This document shows positions 33,582 to 40,120 of a stretch of DNA of 45,960 nucleotides, in pieces. This stretch comes from Synechococcales cyanobacterium M55_K2018_004 (lineage in GTDB: Bacteria; Cyanobacteriota; Cyanobacteriia; Elainellales; Elainellaceae). A program made the translations under genes and the position numbers. The DNA is taken from NCBI GenBank assembly GCA_015295905.1, contig DVEB01000202.1, positions 1-45,960 of the forward strand, written 5' to 3'. How positions within the stretch are numbered: position 1 is the stretch's first letter; each line of letters opens with the position of its first letter. Under the pieces are notes generated by a model. The model saw only the letters and a program-made list of their open reading frames with translations. It had not been told where the DNA came from and ran no database searches.

Positions 33582-34364
33582 ATGGCTCCGGCTCAACTGG
33601 GAATTCCGCAGATTATCTGGGCATTAGGGCTGATGGCGATCGCCCTGGGTCTATCTCTCTGGCAACGGCTGGGACTCGAAGGGCGACTGTTGATGGCAAC
33701 CTGCCGCGCTGTGGTGCAACTGCTTGTCGTTGGGTACCTGCTGGCAACCGTGTTTACCCTGCGCGACCCTTGGTTGGTGCTGGCGGTGCTGGGGGTGATG
33801 CTGCTGACGGCAACCCTGGTAGCCCGCAACCGGATCAGCAAGGAAATCCCTGCACTCACATGGCTGGTGGGGAGTGCGATTTTCCTGAGTACGCTGCTCA
33901 CCCTAACGTATGTGCAACTGCTAGTGGTGCAATCCGACCCCTGGTATGAGCCGCAATATTTGATTCCCCTCGCAGGAATTGTCCTGGGAAACGCTATGAA
34001 TGCCGCCGCGATCGCCGGAGAGCGGTTTGTCTCGACGCTGAAAACCAGTCGTCTTGACCTAGAGACCCATCTCTGTCTGGGGGCAAGCCCGCGTCAGGCC
34101 GTCCAGCAACTCCGCCGCGAAGCAATCCAGGCTAGCCTGATCCCCATCCTGAATCAGATGTTAGTCGTTGGTGTGGTCACTCTCCCCGGCATCATCACCG
34201 GACAAATCTTAGCCGGGGCCGACCCACTCACCGCTGCACTATATCAGATGGTGATTCTGGTTATGTTGGCCTTTGCTGATCTAGTGACTGCGCTGCTGGT
34301 GATTGAAGGCATCTTTCGCCAATCCTTTAATGCCGCTGCCCAACTCACCTCCAGTGTGGACTAA
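33582..34364 (+). CDS. fetB: FetB/UPF0014-type ABC permease
   Basis: A 260-residue membrane protein with about seven hydrophobic segments. The family motif IPLAGIVLGNAMNAAAIAGE followed by RFVSTLKTSRLDLETHLCLG and LPGIITGQILAGADPLTAAL identifies FetB/YbbM (UPF0014), the permease that in E. coli pairs with the ATPase FetA in iron export and oxidative-stress tolerance. FetA is usually encoded next to it, but no ATPase gene is adjacent here. ATG 33582 gives MAPAQLGIPQIIWALG; GAGAGG lies about 11 nt upstream. The intergenic 33432-33581 shows nothing else. Confidence 0.87.
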   Translation: MAPAQLGIPQIIWALGLMAIALGLSLWQRLGLEGRLLMATCRAVVQLLVVGYLLATVFTLRDPWLVLAVLGVMLLTATLVARNRISKEIPALTWLVGSAIFLSTLLTLTYVQLLVVQSDPWYEPQYLIPLAGIVLGNAMNAAAIAGERFVSTLKTSRLDLETHLCLGASPRQAVQQLRREAIQASLIPILNQMLVVGVVTLPGIITGQILAGADPLTAALYQMVILVMLAFADLVTALLVIEGIFRQSFNAAAQLTSSVD

Positions 34365-34366
34365 AC

Positions 34367-34387
34367 AACGTTAGTTGGGGTTAAGCG
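34367..34387 (+). mobile_element. Solitary MITE terminus
   Basis: AACGTTAGTTGGGGTTAAGC resembles one end of the MITE-like family (AACGTCAGTTCTGGTTAAG) with a few changes. No second end was found downstream, so this is a remnant, placed 3 bp after the fetB stop. Confidence 0.5.
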
Positions 34388-34405
34388 CTCATGCGGTAGA
34401 AAAAA

Positions 34406-34440
34406 TTGTGGGAAACCCCGCGCCGCGGGGTTTCCTACAA
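34406..34440. terminator. Hairpin with perfect 12-bp core and 17-bp RNA stem
   Basis: GGAAACCCCGCG (34411-34422) is the exact reverse complement of 34424-34435 around a single C. With one G-U pair the stem continues to TTGTG/TACAA (34406-34440). It lies about 45 bp after fetB and 130 bp beyond the VOC gene end, so it could terminate both convergent transcripts. No T-run follows. Confidence 0.55.
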
Positions 34441-34568
34441 AACGCGTTGTCCTTACCTAGGCGTGTAGTGCTGTAGCACGAAAAGATCTGGAATGCCACG
34501 TAAGCTCCAGTTTCAGGAGGCCACAGGTAGGCAAGAGCCAAGCCTCAGGGCTAAAACGAGAATTGCTG

Positions 34569-35015
34569 TTAGCGAACAGGTTCTGTGGCCGTATCGCCCA
34601 CTTCACGGTACTGTGCTTCGCCAAAAATAGCGCTGAAGTGGCGGTAGAACTTAAATTCCAAAAGATTAAAGAAGGGGTCTTCCAGAAAGAAGGTGCGATG
34701 CTCTAGAGGGGAACCAGCAAAGCGTTCCTTGGGTTGTTGGTAAAACTCTAGTCCTTGACGCTTGGCCCGTTCCAGCAGGGCTTCCCAGTCCTGCTCAGCC
34801 GTGAAAATCAACCCAAAATGACGGGGATAAACCCCCCGCTGTGGCTTCAAGACTTCATAGGTGAGGTGGGCCACGATTTGATGTCCGTATAAGTTGAGGA
34901 TGAGGGATGTGTTGTTTTCCCGGCCTGGTTCACAACCAAGGCCATTCACATAAAACTCTCTTGCCTTTGGCAGATTATTAACCGGGAATGCCTGATGAAA
35001 AATAGTTGGGTTCAT
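34569..35015 (-). CDS. VOC-family glyoxalase/dioxygenase-like protein
   Basis: A 148-residue vicinal-oxygen-chelate protein. Start MNPTIFHQAFPVNNLPKARE gives the first metal-ligand His; LNLYGHQIVAHL and GVYPRHFGLIF supply further beta-strands, and FFLEDPFFNLLEFKFYRH carries the terminal Glu of the module. It looks like a single-chain VOC protein that would dimerise. Substrate unknown; the family includes glyoxalase I, dioxygenases and antibiotic resistance proteins. ATG 35015 is chosen over the longer frame to 35045 since the conserved N-terminus begins there. Confidence 0.85.
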   Translation of the reverse strand: MNPTIFHQAFPVNNLPKAREFYVNGLGCEPGRENNTSLILNLYGHQIVAHLTYEVLKPQRGVYPRHFGLIFTAEQDWEALLERAKRQGLEFYQQPKERFAGSPLEHRTFFLEDPFFNLLEFKFYRHFSAIFGEAQYREVGDTATEPVR

Positions 35016-35397
35016 TTTGATGATTTGGTTTATAGCGTTTCTCAATCAACCAAGACACACAATCAAGCAGTACATTCAACACTGCTTCCACGGGGGGACA
35101 TCGTTTCAACCCCCTGTTGCTTACTGAAGCGCTATGGCTACAGTGCTATGGCTGTGCTGTTATGGGGCTATCACTCTGGGTTAGGCAATTGCCCGACGGC
35201 ACCGTCCTGCTCCTACAACTTACCTTGACAGTAGTTTGAGATGAAAGAGTTGATGCAATCTGTAACCAGGAGTTCCTAATCGAGGCTAACGACTGGCGTG
35301 AGCCTAAAATTCTGCACTCAGTCCCACGATTGGCAATTGCTGGGGTTGTAACAGATGCTTGCAATTTTTGCCCTGGCGGGATGACATCTAGACTTTT

Positions 35398-35426
35398 TTG
35401 ATATAGTACTGATGTACTTATATAGT
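35398..35426 (+). promoter_or_regulatory. Sigma70-like promoter with a LexA-type box in its spacer
   Basis: TTGATA (35398-35403) and TATAGT (35421-35426) are 17 bp apart, each one base from consensus. Between them, 35405-35418 AGTACTGATGTACT fits the cyanobacterial LexA box RGTACNNNDGTWCB fully. A second, weaker box (AGTATTTTTGTACT, 35424-35437) follows as a 19-bp-spaced direct repeat. The nearest downstream gene in this orientation starts at 35892. Confidence 0.6.
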
Positions 35427-35504
35427 ATTTTTGTACTGTCACCCAATGGATTAAACGTAACGACTCAGCCTGCCCACCCGGCAGGAAGCCAGCTCCACTC
35501 TTAA

Positions 35505-35760
35505 ACCCCTCTTTCAAATTTGGGAGCGAGGCTTTGAGGCTGGCTGCCCTGCTCCCAAGGTTGGCCGCAGAGGTTGGAGGATGGGGTGTATGTTACGTTT
35601 GCCCTCACCCTAAATCCCTCTCCCAACCTGGGAGAAGAACTTTGAGAGGCTCGGCTCCCCTGCTCCCAAGTAGGGAGCAGCGGCTAGGGGACGAGGGCCT
35701 GCAAAGGTGACATGCTCTCGGGGGATGAGGGCGTCTCGTCACTTGGCAAATCGCCTGAGT
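35505..35760. repeat. Dispersed repeat R2, copy 3 (long)
   Basis: Several pieces of the family: AAACCCCTCTTTCAAATTTG, CCTGCTCCCAAGGTTGG, CCCTCACCCTAAATCCCTCT followed by CCCAACCTGGGAGAAGAA, CCCCTGCTCCCAAGTAGGGA and CTAGGGGACGAGGGC. GCAAAGGTGACATGCTCTCG is the reverse complement of the same segment at 10717-10736. The remaining part of 35016-35891 shows no supported gene apart from the promoter at 35398 and a 13-bp tandem duplication at 35806-35831. Confidence 0.6.
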
Positions 35761-35891
35761 AGTTACGATCAGCCATTTAATTAATCCATTTGATGAATCA
35801 ACTGGATCAAGGTGCTGAATCAAGGTGCTGAGCAGTTCAGCCTTCGGATGATGAGGCTCCTAACCTGTTCCCTAGAGCCATAGTGAAGACC

Positions 35892-36245
35892 ATGATGCAA
35901 ACTCGTTCTCGGGCACTGCAACGCTATGATTCCCTCCCCTCTCACCGCTCGGCATCGCGGCAGTGGGCGGTGCGGGGGGTACAGCGATTGCTCAGTCCAC
36001 CTAGTGATGTTCTGCTTGCTTTGCTGGATGCGGGGGTTGTGATGGCGGGAGCGATCGCTCTACGAGTAGTGGCTGACCTGCTGTTATTGTGGTTTCCCTG
36101 GCTGTGGGGGCCAGTTGTCCTGCTGCTATGCAGTCCGGCGGGCATTGCAGTCGTGCTGGCAAACCGGCTGCCTCAGCTCAGTTTGTTGCTGGGCTATCGT
36201 CTATTGCTTATTGTCCTAGGTTTATGGATTGGAGGTCGGCTATGA
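35892..36245 (+). CDS. Small membrane protein, first gene of an overlapping trio
   Basis: A 117-residue protein of unknown function. Residues 1-38 are basic (TRSRALQRYDSLPSHRSASR). Three hydrophobic stretches follow: LLALLDAGVVMAGAIALRVV, LLLWFPWLWGPVVLLLCSPA and LSLLLGYRLLLIVLGLWIGG. ATG 35892 is used; GTG 35883 and ATG 35895 are also in frame. Its TGA stop overlaps the ATG of the next small ORF in an ATGA arrangement, and that ORF has its own strong ribosome-binding site inside this gene. I recognise no domain, and it could be part of a cyanobacterial membrane complex (inference). Confidence 0.6.
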   Translation: MMQTRSRALQRYDSLPSHRSASRQWAVRGVQRLLSPPSDVLLALLDAGVVMAGAIALRVVADLLLLWFPWLWGPVVLLLCSPAGIAVVLANRLPQLSLLLGYRLLLIVLGLWIGGRL

Positions 36246-36331
36246 GTATTATTCTTGGCGCAGCTTGGCTACTGATTGTCTTGTCTTGTCTGGTCTTGGT
36301 GCGGGAGGGTGGTCACGATGAAGCGCCGTAA
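36242..36331 (+). CDS. 29-residue single-membrane-segment microprotein
   Basis: MSIILGAAWLLIVLSCLVLV followed by REGGHDEAP: one hydrophobic helix (about 3-20) and a short polar tail. GGAGG at 36231-36235 lies 6 nt before the ATG, an excellent ribosome-binding site. The ATG overlaps the TGA of the upstream gene by 4 bp and its last codons overlap the next gene by 14 bp, so all three are probably made together. It resembles in size the KdpF-type accessory peptides, but no kdp gene is here and no function is claimed. Confidence 0.55.
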   Translation: MSIILGAAWLLIVLSCLVLVREGGHDEAP

Positions 36332-36800
36332 GTCCCACTCCCAGCAGCGATCGCTGGCAACCCCAGTCAGCGGTTTGGTTGGAGAAGCAGCGTTGGCCGA
36401 GTGGCATCCACGCCGCCAGGGGCGATCGCGCAAACCTCAGGCCGCTAATTATCTCATGGCTGGTGGGTCAATGCTGGCATTGGTTGGCCTCCTAGTAGAC
36501 CTGAGGGAAATAGTTAAACCTGCACCACCTAACAATGTTTGCCAGGAGGTTGTGCAACCCCAGTCGGTGTTGTCGCGGAACGAGTTGGCTCGACTGTTGC
36601 AGGTGCCAGAGCGCGATCGCAAACAAGTGATTCAGGCTATCATCAGCGAACCCTATTGTCGCTTGGCAGACGTGGAGGTGCGAGCGGGAGTTCCAGCGCA
36701 ACGCGAAGCCTATCCCCTCGCCTTTGACCCCCAGACCTGGTTTGTTGTGTTGTATGAGGGCGATGAGTACGCTGGATATTCTTTTGTCTTCAATCATTAG
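36318..36800 (+). CDS. Cyanobacterial hypothetical membrane-anchored protein
   Basis: A 160-residue protein with a basic N-terminus (MKRRKSHSQQRSLATPVS), a single hydrophobic helix about 47-62 (MAGGSMLALVGLLVDL), and a soluble C-terminal domain of about 90 residues containing LSRNELARLLQVPERDRKQV, YCRLADVEVRAG and REAYPLAFDPQTWFVVLYEG. The Arg-Glu-Ala-Tyr-Pro-Leu and GDEYAGYSF elements look conserved, and I recall similar hypothetical proteins from other cyanobacteria. GGAGG is 9 nt upstream of ATG 36318. It overlaps the 29-residue gene by 14 bp. Topology is probably with the C-terminus outside the cytosol (inference from the positive-inside rule). Confidence 0.65.
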   Translation: MKRRKSHSQQRSLATPVSGLVGEAALAEWHPRRQGRSRKPQAANYLMAGGSMLALVGLLVDLREIVKPAPPNNVCQEVVQPQSVLSRNELARLLQVPERDRKQVIQAIISEPYCRLADVEVRAGVPAQREAYPLAFDPQTWFVVLYEGDEYAGYSFVFNH

Positions 36801-36821
36801 ACCGCTTCTGGATGCTGGCTC

Positions 36822-36870
36822 TCTTGCATCAGTGACTACGCCATGGTGTCGCACAACCACTTATGCAAGA
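36822..36870. repeat. Inverted repeat R4, copy 2
   Basis: TCTTGCATCAGTG (36822-36834) pairs with CACTTATGCAAGA (36858-36870), one mismatch. Related to the element at 2248-2318, which carries the arms CTCTTGCATGAATG and CATTCATGCAAGAG. Confidence 0.5.
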
Positions 36871-36935
36871 AAACTATGGCGCTACGCGCTCATGCTGTAA
36901 AACACGTTTTGAGGGAAACCCCCTACTGAAGTGGC

Positions 36936-36976
36936 AAAAATCTGAGATGCTTGCATTGCAAGCATCTCAGATTTTT
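36936..36976. repeat. Perfect palindrome, 20-bp arms, 1-nt centre
   Basis: AAAAATCTGAGATGCTTGCA (36936-36955) is the exact reverse complement of 36957-36976, with T at 36956. It lies about 140 bp downstream of the three small genes and could end their transcript; a T-run forms the 3' foot of the stem. The rest of 36801-37224 holds no supported gene; an imperfect hairpin lies near 37126-37162. Confidence 0.75.
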
Positions 36977-37224
36977 TGCACCCTTGTTCAAACTCCAATT
37001 CAACGCAACATCGGATATTCTGGATGCTGTTGCTACGATCCCGGAATTTACAGCAGACATTAATTTGGCAGATTGCTCACAAACCCCAGAAATACAGTGC
37101 GTTGCAAGCGCATGAGGTGCAAGTGTTTGTTGAAAGCCGCGCCAAGCGCCGCTCTCAACAAAAACGGTGATTCTATCTCAGTGCAAAGCGCGGTAGTGCG
37201 GTGGATTCTACTTTGTTTTGTCGA

Positions 37225-37668
37225 ATGAAACTTACCACGAAGGGACATTACAGCGTTAAGGCGATGTTGGATCTGGCTCTCAGTGTAGGCGATCGCCCTA
37301 CATCGGTACGTGCGATCGCCCAACGCCAGGATTTACCGGCTCCCTACCTGGAAAAGTTGCTGATTGAATTGCGCCGCGCCGGATTGGTTGAATCGGTTCG
37401 GGGGGCCCAAGGGGGCTATCAGTTGACGCGATCGCCCGCTGAAATTTCCCTCGGTCAAATTTTGGATGCCGTCGGTGAAACCATTGAACTACTCCCTCGC
37501 CACACACCCGACATAGAACAGACGGGAGACTGGGTGACCTTCACCCTCTGGCAACGACTCCACCAGAAACTCAAAGAAGCCCTCTACAGCATCTCCCTGG
37601 AAGACTTATATTACGATGCCCGCAGTCGGCAAGCTTCCCAAGGCGAAACGGGTAGCTTTGTTGTGTAA
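37225..37668 (+). CDS. Rrf2-family transcriptional regulator without Fe-S cysteines
   Basis: A 147-residue winged-helix regulator. MKLTTKGHYSVKAMLDLALS, SVRAIAQRQDLPAPYLEKLL and AGLVESVRGAQGGYQLTRSP are the IscR/Rrf2 signature. The protein contains no cysteine, so it cannot bind an Fe-S cluster the IscR way and must sense something else or act constitutively. ATG 37225 is the conserved start; GTG 37201 is upstream in frame. The TAA stop is completed by the first two bases of a mobile element (see findings), which has probably shortened the C-terminus. The target operon is not known. Confidence 0.9.
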   Translation: MKLTTKGHYSVKAMLDLALSVGDRPTSVRAIAQRQDLPAPYLEKLLIELRRAGLVESVRGAQGGYQLTRSPAEISLGQILDAVGETIELLPRHTPDIEQTGDWVTFTLWQRLHQKLKEALYSISLEDLYYDARSRQASQGETGSFVV

Positions 37669-37789
37669 CGTGAATTGTGGATACGCTGCAACCCTTGCTG
37701 TTCCGTGCGCGTCGCGTATGGAACAGCGAGAGGTTTGGGGCACTGTGCCCGGCGCGGTGTCCCAAACCCTGCTGAACCAGATCTGATGT
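37667..37789 (+). mobile_element. MITE-like element, full length (123 bp)
   Basis: AACGTGAATTGTGGATACG ... AACCAGATCTGATGT. Flanked by direct repeats TGTGT (37662-37666 and 37790-37794). Hairpin 1: CCCTTGCTGTTCCGTGCGCG against CGCGTATGGAACAGCGAGAG (partial). Its first AA completes the Rrf2 stop codon. Confidence 0.85.
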
Positions 37790-38022
37790 TGTGTCAGCGT
37801 CCTGGAGCAGTTAAGGGGAGCGCACCGCAACGTGAGATATGCCTGCTTCTGATGTGTTGAGTTCCCCATCGGTGGGCTAACACCACGACAGAAGGCCAGA
37901 GTGAGAATTTCGGTGAAAATGTTAGCTACCTTGTTAGACGCGGCATAATAAGCTTGGCTAAATTGTTCCGCCAAAGTGAAGTCTGATAGTCCTTGAAGTA
38001 CAAGACCTCTGGCATGAATGAC

Positions 38023-38180
38023 TGACTCAATCAATAACCGACGGAGTTGCTAGCAGGATTCCTTCGGTGGCTATCGCGGCTGGCGGTGGCGTGGTCTGTG
38101 ACTACACGACTTCATCCCTTAACGACTAGGATCGTGCGCTGTTTGACGGTCTCTCATCAAGACGAGAACCGCGATATCGG
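38023..38180 (+). repeat. R3 fragment and R5 repeat
   Basis: GACTCAATCAATAACCGACG matches R3 (68-137). At 38146-38180 GACGGTCTCTCATCAAGACG and AGAACCGCGATATCGG match the region before the NlpC/P60 gene (22296-22333). The interval 37790-38237 has no supported gene. Confidence 0.5.
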
Positions 38181-38237
38181 GAAATCAGCGTCTTCAAGAA
38201 ATGCCTTTTCCGGCACAACAATGCTAGAGGGTTTGTT

Positions 38238-38528
38238 ATGTTTTTCCTGCCGTTCCGCCTGCCCATCTACCGCAGCCCTTCATCGTTACGAGTCCACGAC
38301 TACACTCAGCAGGTGCGCGGACAGCACTATTTTTTCTCGTTAGCCCACAATGAGGCCGAACCAGGCGAACAGTTCTACATGACAGCCTACGGCAAGGGTG
38401 TGAAACCAGGCGATCGCATTCAACTGAAAGACAATGGACACCTGCGGGAGTACGAGATCAAGGCGGTTGATTACTACGGCAATGTTCCCCACTTGTGGAC
38501 AGGGCTACTGGTTGAGGTGCGTGAGTAG
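38238..38528 (+). CDS. Small conserved hypothetical protein
   Basis: A 96-residue protein with a compact beta-strand pattern: RLPIYRSPSSLRVHDYTQQV, FYMTAYGKGVKPGDRIQLKD and YEIKAVDYYGNVPHLWTGLL. No membrane helix, no Cys. The phrase GKGVKPGDRIQL looks like an OB- or SH3-type turn, but no domain is assigned. I recall comparable cyanobacterial hypotheticals. ATG 38238 has AGAGGG about 7 nt upstream. The genes on both sides are unrelated, so context gives no clue. Confidence 0.6.
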   Translation: MFFLPFRLPIYRSPSSLRVHDYTQQVRGQHYFFSLAHNEAEPGEQFYMTAYGKGVKPGDRIQLKDNGHLREYEIKAVDYYGNVPHLWTGLLVEVRE

Positions 38529-38567
38529 CAGTCTCGCCTCCGGGCCATTAACGTCTTTAACGTCTTT

Positions 38568-38649
38568 AACGTCAGTTCTGGTGAAGAGGGTTTTGGGTCA
38601 CTGCGCCGAGCGCGGTGACCCAAAACCCTTGCTGTTCCAAATTCACATT
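38568..38649 (-). mobile_element. MITE-like element, first hairpin deleted (82 bp)
   Basis: AACGTCAGTTCTGGTGAAGAG, the complete second hairpin (TTTTGGGTCACTGCGCC / GCGGTGACCCAAAA) and the end CCAAATTCACATT. The flanks TCTTT/GCTTT match at four of five bases. The right flank runs into the codA stop codon. Upstream is a 9-bp unit TTTAACGTC repeated three times. Confidence 0.75.
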
Positions 38650-38652
38650 GCT

Positions 38653-40113
38653 TTAGGGAACGAGCAAACTATCGAGTTCGGCATAGTCGGGCAGGGTGGT
38701 GTCAATGGGTCTACCCCGGTGCAGGACGGTGCGGTCATGCTGCGATCGCGCCAATAACTCGCTAAAGGAGCGCGCCTGAAACAGCACCAAGTCAGCAGGA
38801 CAGCCAACCTCAATGCGGCCAGCCTGGGGAAGTCCTATCAGCAGTGCCGGAGTAGTCGTGACGACCTGACTCCAGTCGGCATAGGGAGAGTCGAGGTGGG
38901 CAATCCGAACTCCCTCGCGAAACACCTCTAGCATATCGTGGTCGCCGAAGGGATAGAAGGGGTCGCGGCAGTTGTCGCTGGCGATCGCCACTGGCACCCC
39001 GGCGTGGTGGAGTTCGTGCAACAGCGTCACGCCGCGCCAGCGGGGGGTGTGGGTGGGTGCTGCGTCCTGCTGCTGGGTTGTGTCCGCGGCAGTTGCACCG
39101 CGATACTGGCGTCCCGTCGCCACTTGGTTACGGTCTTGCAAGTAGAGGTTACACATGGGCAGGCTGACAATGCCAATTCCTGCTTCTTTCACTCGCTGAA
39201 TTGTGCGTTGTGCGCGGTCGTGCGGTTGCAACGCCAAACTGCAACAGTGCCCGCAGACAATTTGTTTAGTAAAGTTATAGCGCAGGGCTGTCAGGGCAAC
39301 CCGCTCCAGCGCATCGTCTGCCGGGTCGCCACTCTCATCTACATGGAAATCCAGCGATAAATCCCGTTCTTGAGCTAGGGCAAACACCCGATCTAACTGA
39401 GCGTCTAGGTCGGGATTGGGAAACGCTACCCCACCTAGAACTCCCCCAACCAGTGCGACTAAGTCTGCTAGGGTTTCTCCCTGGGGGCCAAGAAAATAGT
39501 CGAGCGAAACCAACGAGGCAGCCTGAAGTGTGATGCGGTCTTGCCATTCCTCCTGCAAGGCTTTGAAGGCCCCGAAGCTGATATTGGCCTGGTTGTTGTA
39601 GGCATCAATGTGAGTCCGCAAGGCTCCGGTGCCATGCGCAACGCTGCACTTGATGCCAAACTCCATGCGTCGGTAGATATCTTCGGAGTCCCAGTGTCGC
39701 TCGCGATCGCGCAGGATGGTGTGGAAGGCAGTGGCAAACGTTCCATCCGGGTTAGGGCTACGTCCCCAGATATGCCCCTTATCAAGATGGGTGTGCATAT
39801 CAACAAACCGACTCCACACCATCCCACGCCGCAGATCGACTGTGGGCAGAGGCGGGGAGGCTACAGGTGGCACACGACTCGACGTCTCTGCTGATGGCAG
39901 TGAGGATGCTGCCGATGAAAGACGAATGGATGGTTGAGTAGATGATTGAATTGCGGCGATCGCCCCTCCCCGAATTTCCAGATCGACCAGAACTAGATTG
40001 TCGAACGCGGCCAGCCCTTCAGCCACCGGAAATTGAGCAGCTTGATGACCCAACAGCGGTCGGGGGACATGGGCATGCTTGAGCAGGTAATGGTCAGTGG
40101 TGGGAATGTTCAT
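38653..40113 (-). CDS. codA: Cytosine deaminase-family amidohydrolase
   Basis: A 486-residue metal-dependent amidohydrolase matching CodA. DMHTHLDKGHIWG supplies the HxH metal ligands; LDFHVDESGDPADD carries a ligand His and the catalytic Glu; IVCGHCCSL a third His; AIASDNCRDPFYPFGDHDML the metal-binding Asp. It would deaminate cytosine to uracil or a related aminopyrimidine. Two low-complexity insertions are visible: residues about 45-95 (SSTQPSIRLSSAASSLPSAE) and QYRGATAADTTQQQDAAP in the catalytic barrel. ATG 40113 is chosen. It lies 7 bp behind the ABC permease gene, last in a four-gene operon, so the substrate is probably imported by that transporter. Confidence 0.85.
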   Translation of the reverse strand: MNIPTTDHYLLKHAHVPRPLLGHQAAQFPVAEGLAAFDNLVLVDLEIRGGAIAAIQSSTQPSIRLSSAASSLPSAETSSRVPPVASPPLPTVDLRRGMVWSRFVDMHTHLDKGHIWGRSPNPDGTFATAFHTILRDRERHWDSEDIYRRMEFGIKCSVAHGTGALRTHIDAYNNQANISFGAFKALQEEWQDRITLQAASLVSLDYFLGPQGETLADLVALVGGVLGGVAFPNPDLDAQLDRVFALAQERDLSLDFHVDESGDPADDALERVALTALRYNFTKQIVCGHCCSLALQPHDRAQRTIQRVKEAGIGIVSLPMCNLYLQDRNQVATGRQYRGATAADTTQQQDAAPTHTPRWRGVTLLHELHHAGVPVAIASDNCRDPFYPFGDHDMLEVFREGVRIAHLDSPYADWSQVVTTTPALLIGLPQAGRIEVGCPADLVLFQARSFSELLARSQHDRTVLHRGRPIDTTLPDYAELDSLLVP

Positions 40114-40120
40114 GCGCTCG

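Noticed and set aside
35405-35418. NtcA binding site
   Set aside because: GTA and TAC are six bases apart here, whereas NtcA needs eight (GTAN8TAC); the LexA consensus fits better.
35146-35517. 123-codon ORF on the minus strand
   Set aside because: Runs through repeats and the candidate LexA promoter, has no ribosome-binding site and no recognisable family.
36242-36331. KdpF assignment for the 29-residue microprotein
   Set aside because: Only size and a single helix agree; no kdpA, kdpB or kdpC gene is nearby.
36984-37115. TTG-started 43-codon frame reading FKLQFNATSDILDAVATIPE
   Set aside because: Looks slightly protein-like but lacks a ribosome-binding site and any known match; could be gene debris.
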